Notes: generated from the sequence alone by a model not told the origin. Shown: positions 33,900-44,175, counted from the first letter of the stretch. The stretch: DNA of 56,690 nt from an uncultured Lachnospiraceae bacterium (GCA_949076555.1 CARUOB010000013.1:1-56690), one strand, 5' to 3'. Program-made: numbers and translations.

Positions 33900-35624
33900 A
33901 TGAAAACGAAAGTGAGAAAACTCAGCATCCGCTGGAAAGTATTGATTCCGGCTACTATTCTGATTATTGTCATGTGCGCAGTCATAGGATTCAATTCTTA
34001 CAGCCGCATCAAAACCGGCATGATCCAGCTTGGCGTGGAGGAGGCACAGATGGCGGCTTCCATTGCCCGATTTGCGGTAGACGGCGATACTCTTTCCCAT
34101 GTCGGAGCAGGTTTTGAAAGCACGCAGGAATATCAGGACAGCCTGACGGCACTAAGGCAGATTCAAAGTCTCTGCGGCATTGCATATCTATACACGCTGC
34201 ATACAGACGACAATACCCGGCTCTACTATGGGATCGACACGGACGACAGCGCAGGGCAGCAACTCCCCGGAAACACGTTTGACGGAGCATACGCCGAATT
34301 TTCAGATGTATTTGCCGGGCAGGAATATGTGCAGGACTACATAGACAAAACTGAGGACGGCATTTTGATCTCCGCTTATCTCCCGATCAAAGACAGCTCC
34401 GGCAAGGTGGCCGCCGTGCTCGGATGCGATTATGACGCGTCCTATGTTCTGGAACGGATTGAAAGCGCACGCAGCAGCATTTTTCAAATTTCCGCCATCT
34501 GCCTCATCCTGACTCTTACGGTCTTGAATATCATCGTGAACCGTATTATGCGAAGTCTCCATAAAGTGAACCGCAAAATCTATGATCTGGTGAACAATGA
34601 AGGTGACCTGACACAAAAACTGGATATCTCTTCCGGCGACGAGCTGGAGCTGATCGCCGGAGATGTCAATACGCTGCTCGAATATATACGTGGAATCATG
34701 TTGCATATCTCGGCCAATTCCACAGAGCTTGGCACATCCACCGGAACGATCGCGGAAAGTCTGGTCAGCGCAAGAGACAATATTTCAGATATCTCCGCTA
34801 CTATGGAGGAAATGAGCGCCGCCATGGAGGAAACCAGCGCTTCCCTGTATCAGGTCGATGAATCCGTTTCGAATATCACAAACAGCATCGGGAGCATTGC
34901 CGCGAAGGCTTCATCCGAACGGGAATCCGCCGCCAAAATCATGGAAAAAGTACAGTCCATTTACGAGTCGGCGGAAACGGACAAAATCGCCGCCGCAAGG
35001 CAGGCTTCGGAAATGTCGGAAAATATGACGCAGCGCATTGAGCGTTCCAGAGCCGTGGAACAGATCGACACGCTGACAAACGAAATCATAAATATTACCG
35101 ACCAGACGAGTCTTCTTGCACTGAACGCAAGCATTGAAGCGGCAAGGGCCGGCGCTGCCGGGAAGGGCTTTGCCGTCGTAGCCAGCGAGATCGGCTCACT
35201 CGCGGACAACTCCGCCCGCGCTGCCGAGGGCATACAGCGGGTCAGCCAGGAAGTAATCCGCGCGGTCAACGAACTGGCCGGTGAATCGGAGCGCATGATC
35301 CGCTTTATGAATGAAACCGCCATGGCCGGGTACGAGAGACTGCTTGACAACACGACCAATTATAAAAACGATGTGGGCCGCCTGAGCGAGATTATGAACG
35401 ATTTCGCAGACGTAAGCATGCGCCTGAGCAACGACATTGACAGCATCAAGGAAGCCGTGGGCGCCGTCAATACGGCTGCCGCAGAGAGCGCAAAAGGCAT
35501 TGTCGATGTCACGGAAATGGCATCCGGTATGACTGTGAGTATGGAGAGCATCAAGGACGAGGCCGAAAGCAACAGGGACATTGCCGGGCAGCTTGAAACG
35601 GAAGTCAGAAGATTTAAATTATAA
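33900..35624 (+). CDS. Methyl-accepting chemotaxis protein
   Basis: Transmembrane chemoreceptor of 574 residues. TM1 (VLIPATILIIVMCAVIGF, about 13-30), a single Cache-type outer sensor domain (about 35-190), TM2 (ISAICLILTLTVLNIIV), a HAMP linker and a long cytoplasmic signalling coiled coil. The hairpin tip is ITDQTSLLALNASIEAARAG followed by GKGFAVVASEI, which binds CheA/CheW in the family. AAGGAGG is 10 nt before the ATG. No che or flagellar genes are in the window. The next gene, 96 nt on, encodes a giant secreted protein. Confidence 0.95.
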   Translation: MKTKVRKLSIRWKVLIPATILIIVMCAVIGFNSYSRIKTGMIQLGVEEAQMAASIARFAVDGDTLSHVGAGFESTQEYQDSLTALRQIQSLCGIAYLYTLHTDDNTRLYYGIDTDDSAGQQLPGNTFDGAYAEFSDVFAGQEYVQDYIDKTEDGILISAYLPIKDSSGKVAAVLGCDYDASYVLERIESARSSIFQISAICLILTLTVLNIIVNRIMRSLHKVNRKIYDLVNNEGDLTQKLDISSGDELELIAGDVNTLLEYIRGIMLHISANSTELGTSTGTIAESLVSARDNISDISATMEEMSAAMEETSASLYQVDESVSNITNSIGSIAAKASSERESAAKIMEKVQSIYESAETDKIAAARQASEMSENMTQRIERSRAVEQIDTLTNEIINITDQTSLLALNASIEAARAGAAGKGFAVVASEIGSLADNSARAAEGIQRVSQEVIRAVNELAGESERMIRFMNETAMAGYERLLDNTTNYKNDVGRLSEIMNDFADVSMRLSNDIDSIKEAVGAVNTAAAESAKGIVDVTEMASGMTVSMESIKDEAESNRDIAGQLETEVRRFKL

Positions 35625-35720
35625 TATCAGTTCTCGTCAGCCGGGTCTGTAGAAAACGGCAGATGCATACAATACAGCCATGTTCAGGCATGTAAAAGGA
35701 AACGACAGGAGGATATTTTG

Positions 35721-38700
35721 ATGCGTAACAAAAACAGATGGCTTGCGGCAATGCTTTCCATCGCGATCGCCTTTGGCGACTGCAGCGGCATGACGGCGCT
35801 TGCCACGGAGGGTTCCCCAAACACGGAGAACACCGTCTCAGAAAACAGTACGGTTTCGGATGAAACGCCGGAAATCGCAGACGAGGAAAATGAGGATAAC
35901 GATGCTCTCCCTTCCTCCCCTTCTGAAAGCGCTTCTTCGGAAGAAACAAGCGCCCTGCCGGACACAGATGCCGCCGTAGAAACAGACATGACAGACGAAA
36001 CGGCCAAAACAGACAGGGAAATAGAACTGCCCGCCTTGCATATCGGACAGATTGTCGAAGGCGAAACCCTGCCTGCCTCGAATGACGATACTTTTTCCTA
36101 TGACCTCCCATTCTCTTTTGGGACAGAGGAAAATCTGATTCTGTTTGTGAATTACGATATAGAAAACGTGCCCGAAGATACAGAGTCAGGCGCGTTAGAG
36201 TGGTGCATTCTCCGAGGTGAAAAAGACCTGACCCCCGGAAGTGCAAGCCTGCTTGACGAGGAGGATGACTGGGAAGGCTTTGAGGAGGTGTCCGCTTCTC
36301 CTTTCTTTCGCATGGAAGAAATTGCAGACACACAGAGCGAATATTACCGTATGATCACGCTTGTTCCCGAAGAAGGCTCCTCTGTCGGCGATGACGGCGA
36401 AACCTGCGAAACGGAAGATGCGTCTGAAAACTATGATTACTATATCCGGGCTGCCTATTATACGGAGGCTGAGGCTGAAACCAGCGGGAATTTTTACGCT
36501 GCCGCCACCGTACCGTTCGTGCCCGGAAAGGACACAGCCGCAGACAGGGAGACGGACGAAATCACGGAGGGAGCTACGGATACGGCAGAAAATCCTGAGG
36601 ACACCGCACAGGAGGAATCTTCCGTATCGGAAAACAGCGCCGATACCGTTGAAAATGCGTTTCCCGGGGAGGAACCTGTGGAAGGCGATGACATGACTGC
36701 GGAAAAAACCGAAGCCGAAGAAGTATCGGAAAGCACGGTTTCAGAAAATACCGTAGCGGACGAGACTTCCGAAGCCCTTTCGGACGAGATTTCCCAAACC
36801 TTTTCCTCTGTTTCCGAAAACAGCAGCGCCGGAGACATTTCCACACTGGCAGAGGAGCAACAGCCGCCTCTGGAAGAAAAAACAGAATACACGTTTACGC
36901 TGTACAAAGGCGCAGGAACAGGCGATGTGGATCTCATCAAAGAAAATACAAGAATCACGCTGGCTTCTGGCGACACACAGCATATTACCGCAAAGACCAT
37001 GCCGGAAACGGTACAGGCGAACCTCTCGTGGGAAAGCAGCGATGAGACCGTCGCCACCGTCACCGCGAACGAAAACGGCACCGCCACAATCACGGCTTTT
37101 GCTGAAGGCTTTGCCGGAATCACCGTATCCTGCCAAGGTAATACAGCTTCCTTTTTCGTAGATGTTGTCTTCGACAAGTATCATCCGGATAATGATAAGC
37201 TCCTCGATCTGTCCGGCTATATCCGGGTAGCGGGATTTGAAAAAGAAAGTGACGATCTGGTCTATAACGGACAAAAAATCACGCAAAACCTTCGTGTATA
37301 CCATAAAAATACGCTTTTGAAGGAAAAAACGGATTATACCCTGAGCTACAAAAATAACGTCAACGCCGCCGCGTGGAACAGCGCCAAAGCGCCCAGCGTG
37401 ACCATCAACCTCAAAGGCCAGTATCAGGGAAGAGTGACCTTATACTATACGATTAAGCCTTTGGATATCAATTATATAGATATTTATTCTGTTCCCGATG
37501 AAAGCGGCAATGCCGTCCAAAAAACACCGGGCTATGAACAGACTGTCAATTACGCCAAAGTGCTGAATATCCCCGCTCCTGTTCTGACCTTCGGTAAGAA
37601 AAAGCTGGCGGTAAAAAAGGATTTTGTCTGCGACTATCAGACACCGGGAGAAAATTTTTCGAGATTACCGGATGACTATAAAAACGGAGAAAACTACGAA
37701 ACGGGAAAAGTTTACTCTTACACCGTAAATGGAACCGGCAATTTTAGCGGCTCCTTTCTCATGCGTCTTGTTGTGGTAAAAGACAAAAAGCAAAATTTCA
37801 GCTCCGCTTCCGTGAAATTTGACCAAAACCAGTACGAATATCATGGCGTTCCTCTTGCAAAATCGGATGTTCGTATCACAGAAGTCAAAATAGGCGGACA
37901 GATTGTGGAACCGGCGCATTATGATTATGAAGTACACGCGTCAGGAATCGAGGGCGCTTACGTAATGCTCTCTCCCACCGAGGCCGGAAGAGACGCCGAC
38001 TACCGCGGCTGCAAAAAAGTCACGCTAAAGCTGGTGGGCGACAGACAGATAAAAGATGCTGTTGCCAGCGAAACCTGGAAAGAAACCCTTCCTTTCTCCC
38101 AGAAAACAGTGGATAAAAACGGCGGCATTTTCCAGAGCGGCACCTCTTTGCTGTCCTTTGGCGAAGGCAGCGAAAAGACAGCGCTTACGGAAGGAACCGA
38201 CTACACCGTAAAATATGGCAATGCAAAAAAAGCCGGAAGGGTGACGGCCACTTTTACGGGCAAAGGCAGATACAAAGGCACGCTCCGGCTGACTTATACC
38301 ATTGCGCCGAACACGGATATTCGAATTGTCATGGGAAAAAATGTGACAAATAACAACGGCACTTATGAAGTGCCCTATCAAAAAGGCGGCGCTGTACCCG
38401 AGCTTATTTTAAAGGATCAGGATTATACCGTCCTGAAAGTCAAAACCGATTACACCATAAAGTACAAAGACAACAAAACGCCGGGCGAACCCATGACCTG
38501 TGAAATCACGGGAAAGGGCAGCTATAAAGGGTATGAAAGAACGGTAACGCTTATGGTGACAAAAGCCGACATCGGTAAATGCACCTTATCCGCTTCCGAC
38601 AAGCCCTATAATGATAGGCCAAACAAATGGCAGTCATCTGTCACGGTCACGGACGTGAACGGCAAAAAACTGACCGCCGGAAAAGACTATGACAAAACCC

Positions 38701-40505
38701 TCACCTATAGCCATAACGAGGAGCAGTCCCCGCAGAAAGGCACTGAAGTTACCGTAACCGTAACAGGTCTGGGCTTCTATGAAGGCACCTGTTCCGGCAC
38801 ATATCGGATCTTTGATAAAAATATCAGTACCTTAAAAGTTGTCATCGATCCGCAGGAATATACAGGGGAAGCAATTACCCTGACTCCGGTCACGGACATT
38901 CATCTGTATGCCAACAGCACCGACGCAAAGAATAAGCAAAATGAGATAACAGAGGAATGTTATAAAATCCAAGAATATAAAAATAATACCAAGGCCGGAA
39001 CCGCCAAAGTGACCCTGCGCGGTCTCGGAGAATACGGCGGCACAAAGACATATTCCTTTAAGATTCAAAAGAAGAAATACCAGATTAACCGTGTGAAGGA
39101 AATCAAGCTGGATAAAACCACTCACAAGATTTCTATCACGTCAAGGGAATCCGAGCGGATGCTTACCGCTACCATTACGCCAGAATCACCGGATCAGATT
39201 TTGGCAAATCCAACTGTGATCTGGAGCAGCTCTAACAGCAATATTGCCACGGTTGAGCCGGTAAGAGCCGATGCGGAAGACGCTTTACAACATCCCCTTG
39301 TTTCCACCGTCGTTATTCATGTAAAAAAGGCGGGAAGCGTAACCATAACGGCAACCGCACAGGATGGAAATAAGAAAGCAAGCTGTAAGGTGACAATCAG
39401 CATTCCGGTTCTCAAGCAGGCCGGCAAAACCATTGAAGGAAAGGCCGGGGATACTTATCAGCTTACTTTTGCCGGATATGAAGATCAGGCGATGGATACC
39501 GAAAACATTACATTTGAAAGTGACAGACCAAGTATCGTATCCGTAGATACAAAAGGCCTTCTCACTATGAACAAAATGGGCGCCGCCACCATTAAGGTGT
39601 ATGTGGGAAGCCGTGAGAACATCCAGAAATGTTATGTGATCGTAGACGGAGACGTTACCGATCCGGAAGACGACTCCAGAGCCCTCATATATCGTCAGGA
39701 GGAAGGCTGCACCGACGATACGCCGTATATCAATCGTATGCTGCGCAGTTGGGAGTCGAATCCTGCCAAATATGATTATATGTATATCCCGGAAGGGGTT
39801 TATCATATCGATGCAGTCAAAGATTTTGGCGGTATTGTACTGACAGACAATCAGACTTTAATTATGTCACCAAACGCAAAACTTGTTGCCATTAAAAACA
39901 GCGCTAAAAACTCTCAGGTCATTAACGTTTTCGGACGCAGCAATATTACCATCTCCGGCGGTCAGATAGTCGGCGAGCGCGATTCGCATAGTGGCAGCAG
40001 CGGCGAATGGGGCCATGGAATCGCCATATTCGGCGGTACAAATATCTTTATCAAAGACATAGAAATATCCAAGTGCTTCGGTGACGGTATTTATCTGGGC
40101 CTGTACAATGGCTGGGATGACAAAGGGAATAAAAAAGAATATCTCAGCAACGGTATCACCATTAGAAATTGCAACATCCATGACAACAGGCGGAACAATC
40201 TCTCCATTACCGATGCGAGCAATGTCACGGTTAAGAACTGCAAATTTAGCAATGCGCGTGGAACAGACCCGCAATACGGCATCGACATTGAGCCAAACAG
40301 CGGAAAGACCTGCCGGAATGTAACCATATCCGATTCCACGTTTCGAGGGAACGCCGGCGGAACCATTCAAATTCTCGGGCAGCTAAACGGCCATGTGAAA
40401 GGCGTTACGATAAAGAACTGCACCGGCGACAAAGCTCCCGTCATATGGCAGGGATTCGGCGGCAGTGTGAGCGGCGTAACACAGACGGGCAACAAATGGA
40501 ACTAA
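35721..40505 (+). CDS. Giant secreted protein: Ig-like repeats plus parallel beta-helix
   Basis: 1594 residues from ATG 35721 (ACAGGAGG at 35705-35712; the TTG just before is in frame). A signal peptide (NRWLAAMLSIAIAFG... ending TALA) is followed by about 350 acidic, Ser/Thr/Glu-rich residues with recurring VSEN motifs. A Big2-like Ig domain (about 386-480, WESSDETVATV) precedes about six repeats of the type DYT-x-KY-x-N, GKG-x-YKG (about 490-1125). Two more Ig-like modules follow (about 1129-1310, WSSSNSNIATV). The end is a right-handed beta-helix (about 1325-1594: YIPEGVYHID, ITISGG, IRNCNIHDN). There is no LPXTG motif or membrane anchor. Likely an adhesin or glycan-acting protein. Confidence 0.92.
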   Translation: MRNKNRWLAAMLSIAIAFGDCSGMTALATEGSPNTENTVSENSTVSDETPEIADEENEDNDALPSSPSESASSEETSALPDTDAAVETDMTDETAKTDREIELPALHIGQIVEGETLPASNDDTFSYDLPFSFGTEENLILFVNYDIENVPEDTESGALEWCILRGEKDLTPGSASLLDEEDDWEGFEEVSASPFFRMEEIADTQSEYYRMITLVPEEGSSVGDDGETCETEDASENYDYYIRAAYYTEAEAETSGNFYAAATVPFVPGKDTAADRETDEITEGATDTAENPEDTAQEESSVSENSADTVENAFPGEEPVEGDDMTAEKTEAEEVSESTVSENTVADETSEALSDEISQTFSSVSENSSAGDISTLAEEQQPPLEEKTEYTFTLYKGAGTGDVDLIKENTRITLASGDTQHITAKTMPETVQANLSWESSDETVATVTANENGTATITAFAEGFAGITVSCQGNTASFFVDVVFDKYHPDNDKLLDLSGYIRVAGFEKESDDLVYNGQKITQNLRVYHKNTLLKEKTDYTLSYKNNVNAAAWNSAKAPSVTINLKGQYQGRVTLYYTIKPLDINYIDIYSVPDESGNAVQKTPGYEQTVNYAKVLNIPAPVLTFGKKKLAVKKDFVCDYQTPGENFSRLPDDYKNGENYETGKVYSYTVNGTGNFSGSFLMRLVVVKDKKQNFSSASVKFDQNQYEYHGVPLAKSDVRITEVKIGGQIVEPAHYDYEVHASGIEGAYVMLSPTEAGRDADYRGCKKVTLKLVGDRQIKDAVASETWKETLPFSQKTVDKNGGIFQSGTSLLSFGEGSEKTALTEGTDYTVKYGNAKKAGRVTATFTGKGRYKGTLRLTYTIAPNTDIRIVMGKNVTNNNGTYEVPYQKGGAVPELILKDQDYTVLKVKTDYTIKYKDNKTPGEPMTCEITGKGSYKGYERTVTLMVTKADIGKCTLSASDKPYNDRPNKWQSSVTVTDVNGKKLTAGKDYDKTLTYSHNEEQSPQKGTEVTVTVTGLGFYEGTCSGTYRIFDKNISTLKVVIDPQEYTGEAITLTPVTDIHLYANSTDAKNKQNEITEECYKIQEYKNNTKAGTAKVTLRGLGEYGGTKTYSFKIQKKKYQINRVKEIKLDKTTHKISITSRESERMLTATITPESPDQILANPTVIWSSSNSNIATVEPVRADAEDALQHPLVSTVVIHVKKAGSVTITATAQDGNKKASCKVTISIPVLKQAGKTIEGKAGDTYQLTFAGYEDQAMDTENITFESDRPSIVSVDTKGLLTMNKMGAATIKVYVGSRENIQKCYVIVDGDVTDPEDDSRALIYRQEEGCTDDTPYINRMLRSWESNPAKYDYMYIPEGVYHIDAVKDFGGIVLTDNQTLIMSPNAKLVAIKNSAKNSQVINVFGRSNITISGGQIVGERDSHSGSSGEWGHGIAIFGGTNIFIKDIEISKCFGDGIYLGLYNGWDDKGNKKEYLSNGITIRNCNIHDNRRNNLSITDASNVTVKNCKFSNARGTDPQYGIDIEPNSGKTCRNVTISDSTFRGNAGGTIQILGQLNGHVKGVTIKNCTGDKAPVIWQGFGGSVSGVTQTGNKWN

Positions 40506-40565
40506 TCCGTATGCTGACAGGAGCAGGCCAATCGGTCTGCTCCTCCTCTTTGTCTGCGACACAAG

Positions 40566-40611
40566 AAAAAACGGATATCCCTTCTAAAAACCACAGGGAT
40601 ATCCGCTTTTT
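40566..40611. terminator. Bidirectional terminator
   Basis: CGGATATCCC (40572-40581) and GGGATATCCG (40596-40605) with six A before and CTTTTT after, so it serves both the beta-helix gene (plus) and the EF-G-like gene (minus). A further hairpin, AGGAGCAG/CTGCTCCT (40519-40544), precedes it. Confidence 0.88.
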
Positions 40612-40626
40612 ATATTTCCTTATCTG

Positions 40627-42720
40627 TTATGCGTCCGCATTCGCCTCCGCGACTGCCTTCGCTCTCGCTGCCACTTCCTTCTCCTGTACATCGCTGGGCG
40701 CCTGCTCGTATCTCGCGAACTCATATTTGTAAGTACCGCGGCCGCCGGTCATGGAACGAAGGTCGGTGCAATAACCGCTTAAGCATGCCACCGGGATATC
40801 CGCTTCCACCACGGTCTTGCCGTCCCCTGCGGGATTCATGCCGAGCACTCTTCCTCTTCTCTTATTCAGATCGCCCATCACATCACCCGTATAGGAATCG
40901 GGTACGGTCACCTGCAGGTTTGCAATCGGCTCAAGGAGCACCGGCCCTGCCTCCATAAAGCCTTTCTTGAACGCCTGAATGGTCGCCATCTTAAATGCCA
41001 TTTCGGAGGAATCCACCGGATGATAGGAACCGTCGTAGAGAACCGCTTTCACGCCCACCACGGGGTAAGCCGCCAGAGGTCCCGCCGTAACGGAATCCTG
41101 TAATCCCTTCTCCACTGCCGGGAAGTAATTCTTCGGCACAGCGCCGCCGACCACTTCCTGCGCAAACACGAAAGGCGTCTCCAGATCGCCGGATGCCTCG
41201 AAGCGCATCTTCACGTGCCCGTACTGACCATGACCGCCGGACTGCTTCTTGTACTTGTGTTCTACATCCGATTTCTTTCGGATCGTCTCCTTGTACGCGA
41301 TCTTCGGCTCCGTGAGCTCGATCTCTACCTTATATTCATTGAGCAGACGGCTGACAACCACATCCAAATGCAGATCGCCCATTCCGTAAAGCAAGGACTG
41401 TTTGTTCTCCGCATCGTTGACCACCTGAAGCGTCTGGTCCTCATGACGCATCTTCTGAAGCGCCTGAGAAACCTTATCCACATCTCCCTTATTCTTTGCC
41501 TTGTACCGTTTGTATGTATAAGGCGTGGAGATCTCTGTCTTGCCGTAGCGGATGGTTCTCGCCTTGGTGGAGAGCGTATTGCCTGTCCTTGCCGCTGTCA
41601 GTTTCGCGATAGCGCCGATATCGCCCGCATGAAGCTCTTTGATTTCGATGGGCTTACTTCCCTGCATGACGTAGAGCTTGCTGATCTTCTCCTCCACTTC
41701 CTTCTCGTCATTGTAGATCATATCGTCACTCTTAAACACGCCGGAACATACCTTGATCAGCGAATACTTACCGATGAAAGGATCTACGATCGTCTTAAAG
41801 ATATAAGCCGACTTCGCCTTGGAGAAATCGAAGTTCGCCTGGAAAATTTCGTTGGTCTTTAAGTCAATGCCCGCAAATTCTCTGTTCTCCGGGCTGGGCA
41901 TATACTTCACGATATCGTCAAGCAGTGTGAATATGCCCTGACAGAGCACGTTGGAACCCATGGACATGGGAACGATGCTGCCGTCCATAACGTTTGAGCG
42001 AAGCGCCGCACGGATCTCCGCCTCCGAAAAGGTATCCCCGTTGAAATACCGCTCCATAAAGTCTTCGCTGGTCTCCGCCACCGCCTCCATCAGCGTGTCG
42101 CGGCAAAGCTGCAGGTTCGCCTTGCTGTACTCGGGCATCTCGCACTCCACGACTTCCTTGCCCTCCCAGCGGTACGCCTGCTCGGTAATCACGTTGATAT
42201 AGCCCACGAATTTCTCATTCTCACGGATCGGCAGATGGAAAGGCGCGATCTTCTTCCCGTACTTCTCCGTCATATCCTCCACAACCTGTCTGAAGGATGC
42301 ATTGTCGATATCCATATCGGTCACGAAAACAAATCTGGGCAGCTTATATTTATCGCAGATTTCCCACGCTTTCTCCGTGCCGACCTCGACACCCGCCTTG
42401 CCGGATACCACGATGATCGCCGCGTCCGCCGCGCTCACCGCCTCCTCCACTTCGCCCACGAAATCAAAAAAGCCAGGGGAGTCGAGCACATTGATCTTCG
42501 TACCCTCCCACTCGATCGGAACAACAGACGTGGCGATGGAAATATGGCGTTTCTGCTCCTCCTTACCGAAATCACTTACTGTGTTTCCGTCGTCTATCTT
42601 ACCCATTCTGGATGTGATACCGGAAAGGTAAGCCATCGCTTCCACCAGACTGGTCTTGCCGCATCCCCCATGTCCCAGCAAAACCACATTACGAATCTTA
42701 TCCGTTGTGTAAACATTCAT
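40627..42720 (-). CDS. EF-G-like translational GTPase (EF-G2 type)
   Basis: 697 residues with the EF-G domain order (G domain, beta barrel, domains III-V, ending in the usual RGRVLGM and TDLRSMTGGRGTY stretches). The G motifs differ from canonical EF-G: the P-loop is GHGGCGKT, G3 is DSPGF where EF-G has DTPGH (catalytic His lost), and G4 is TDMD in place of NKMD. This places it in the EF-G-like paralogue subfamily, whose role is unclear (stress or alternative translation). The window shows no ribosomal operon around it. Promoter at 42854-42882; TTGGAGGG precedes the ATG. Confidence 0.92.
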   Translation of the reverse strand: MNVYTTDKIRNVVLLGHGGCGKTSLVEAMAYLSGITSRMGKIDDGNTVSDFGKEEQKRHISIATSVVPIEWEGTKINVLDSPGFFDFVGEVEEAVSAADAAIIVVSGKAGVEVGTEKAWEICDKYKLPRFVFVTDMDIDNASFRQVVEDMTEKYGKKIAPFHLPIRENEKFVGYINVITEQAYRWEGKEVVECEMPEYSKANLQLCRDTLMEAVAETSEDFMERYFNGDTFSEAEIRAALRSNVMDGSIVPMSMGSNVLCQGIFTLLDDIVKYMPSPENREFAGIDLKTNEIFQANFDFSKAKSAYIFKTIVDPFIGKYSLIKVCSGVFKSDDMIYNDEKEVEEKISKLYVMQGSKPIEIKELHAGDIGAIAKLTAARTGNTLSTKARTIRYGKTEISTPYTYKRYKAKNKGDVDKVSQALQKMRHEDQTLQVVNDAENKQSLLYGMGDLHLDVVVSRLLNEYKVEIELTEPKIAYKETIRKKSDVEHKYKKQSGGHGQYGHVKMRFEASGDLETPFVFAQEVVGGAVPKNYFPAVEKGLQDSVTAGPLAAYPVVGVKAVLYDGSYHPVDSSEMAFKMATIQAFKKGFMEAGPVLLEPIANLQVTVPDSYTGDVMGDLNKRRGRVLGMNPAGDGKTVVEADIPVACLSGYCTDLRSMTGGRGTYKYEFARYEQAPSDVQEKEVAARAKAVAEANADA

Positions 42721-42853
42721 GTCGTGTAACCCTCCAATTCTGTTGTTCTATTTTACAACCAAAACCATATAAAATCATGGCAATACAGTCGTCATACACT
42801 GACTGTCCCCTCTGTATCGTCATGTCCCGCGCATGGCATCAAGTTGTAAATAC

Positions 42854-42882
42854 ATTTTACTAAATTTTCAGAACAATTTCAA
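42854..42882 (-). promoter_or_regulatory. Promoter of the EF-G-like gene
   Basis: Minus strand TTGAAA (42882-42877), 17-bp spacer, TAAAAT (42859-42854). The leader is about 125 nt and contains a short inverted repeat ACAGTC/GACTGT. Confidence 0.7.
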
Positions 42883-42963
42883 CAACTAATTATACATTCT
42901 GCACAGATTCCTATTTTTTCTCCCCTTTTCCTTATACACATTTCCTTCCTGATACAGCCTGCC

Positions 42964-42992
42964 TTGCTTTTCCGCCTGCCAGATGATATATT
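42964..42992 (+). promoter_or_regulatory. Promoter of tyrA-aroA
   Basis: TTGCTT (42964-42969), 17-bp spacer, TATATT (42987-42992). The rest of the 320-bp gap between the EF-G-like gene and tyrA holds this promoter, the divergent one at 42854-42882, and no gene I can support. Confidence 0.65.
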
Positions 42993-43040
42993 TATTACGG
43001 TTATACGAAAAGAATTTAAGAAGGAAAGGTAAGCACGCCT

Positions 43041-44150
43041 ATGAACACTCTCACCTGTGGCTTTATCGGACTCGGGCTGATCGGCGGCTCCATCGCCAAG
43101 GCGATCCGGCACCATCTGCCAGGCGCCCGCCTGATTGCCTATGACATTCATACAAAATCCCTGAACCTCGCTGTTAAAGAACAGGTTATCAATCAGATCT
43201 GCCCTGCCATTGACGACTCTTTCGGAAGCTGTGATTATATTTTCTTATGCGCACCGGTCTCCCACAATATGGAAAACCTGCTTGCCCTGAAACCCTTTCT
43301 CTCGCCCGATACCATACTGACGGACGTGGGTAGTGTCAAGACCGGCATACACAGACAGATTGAAAAGCTGCATCTGCAAAAGCAGTTTGTCGGCGGACAT
43401 CCGATGGCCGGTTCCGAGCGTTTCGGCTATCCGAATGCCAAGGTTTCCTTATTGGAGAACGCCTACTATATTCTGACGCCCTCCGCGGAAGTTCCCGCAG
43501 AAAAAGTGGACGCTTACCGGACGCTGGTGGAAACCATCGGCGCGATTCCTCTGACTTTGTCATACGAGGAGCACGACTATGTGACTGCGGCGATCTCCCA
43601 TCTGCCCCACGTCATCGCCGCCTCTCTCGTTAACGTAGTCAAAAGCTGTGACTCTGAGGACGGTGTTATGAAAATGGTCGCCGCCGGAGGATTTAAGGAT
43701 ATCACAAGAATCGCCTCCTCCTCCCCGGAAATGTGGCAGCAGATCTGTCTGACCAATGCAGACAACATCGCAAAGCTGCTGCGGATATACATACAATATC
43801 TGGAACGCATTGCGGACGATATAGACGATCATAAAAAGGAAACGCTCTATCACTTTTTTGATACGGCGAGAACTTACCGGGAGTCCTTTATCAGCACACC
43901 AAGCGGTCCCATCAAGGCGGAATATGGATTGACCGTAGACATTGCGGATAAGCCCGGCGCCATTGCGGCTATCGCCTCTCTCCTTGCCATGCACGACGTG
44001 AGCATCAAAAATATCGGCATCAACCACAACAGGGAGCTTGCGGAGGGCGCGCTGCGCATCGAATTTTACAGCCAGGACATGCTTTCCCGGGCAATGGAGA
44101 TTATGACAGAGCACGGATATAAAAAATCGTCGCCAGGCAGCGAACATTAA
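43041..44150 (+). CDS. tyrA: Prephenate dehydrogenase
   Basis: NAD-dependent enzyme that turns prephenate into 4-hydroxyphenylpyruvate in tyrosine synthesis. 369 residues: Rossmann nucleotide loop GLGLIGGS (residues 10-17), DVGSVK, the HPMAGSE stretch with the active-site histidine, a helical dimer domain with SHLPHV, and a C-terminal ACT domain (about 295-360, beginning TVDIADKPGAI), which suggests feedback control by an aromatic amino acid. AAGGAAAGG precedes the ATG. aroA follows 25 nt later, forming a two-gene shikimate/tyrosine operon. Confidence 0.96.
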   Translation: MNTLTCGFIGLGLIGGSIAKAIRHHLPGARLIAYDIHTKSLNLAVKEQVINQICPAIDDSFGSCDYIFLCAPVSHNMENLLALKPFLSPDTILTDVGSVKTGIHRQIEKLHLQKQFVGGHPMAGSERFGYPNAKVSLLENAYYILTPSAEVPAEKVDAYRTLVETIGAIPLTLSYEEHDYVTAAISHLPHVIAASLVNVVKSCDSEDGVMKMVAAGGFKDITRIASSSPEMWQQICLTNADNIAKLLRIYIQYLERIADDIDDHKKETLYHFFDTARTYRESFISTPSGPIKAEYGLTVDIADKPGAIAAIASLLAMHDVSIKNIGINHNRELAEGALRIEFYSQDMLSRAMEIMTEHGYKKSSPGSEH

Positions 44151-44175
44151 GAGAATGCCAAAGATGGAGGAAAAT

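Noticed and set aside
36550..36850. VSEN-rich repeats as degenerate tandem DNA repeats of a phase-variable type
   Set aside because: The repetition is at the protein level with varied codons and irregular spacing, so slippage is unlikely.
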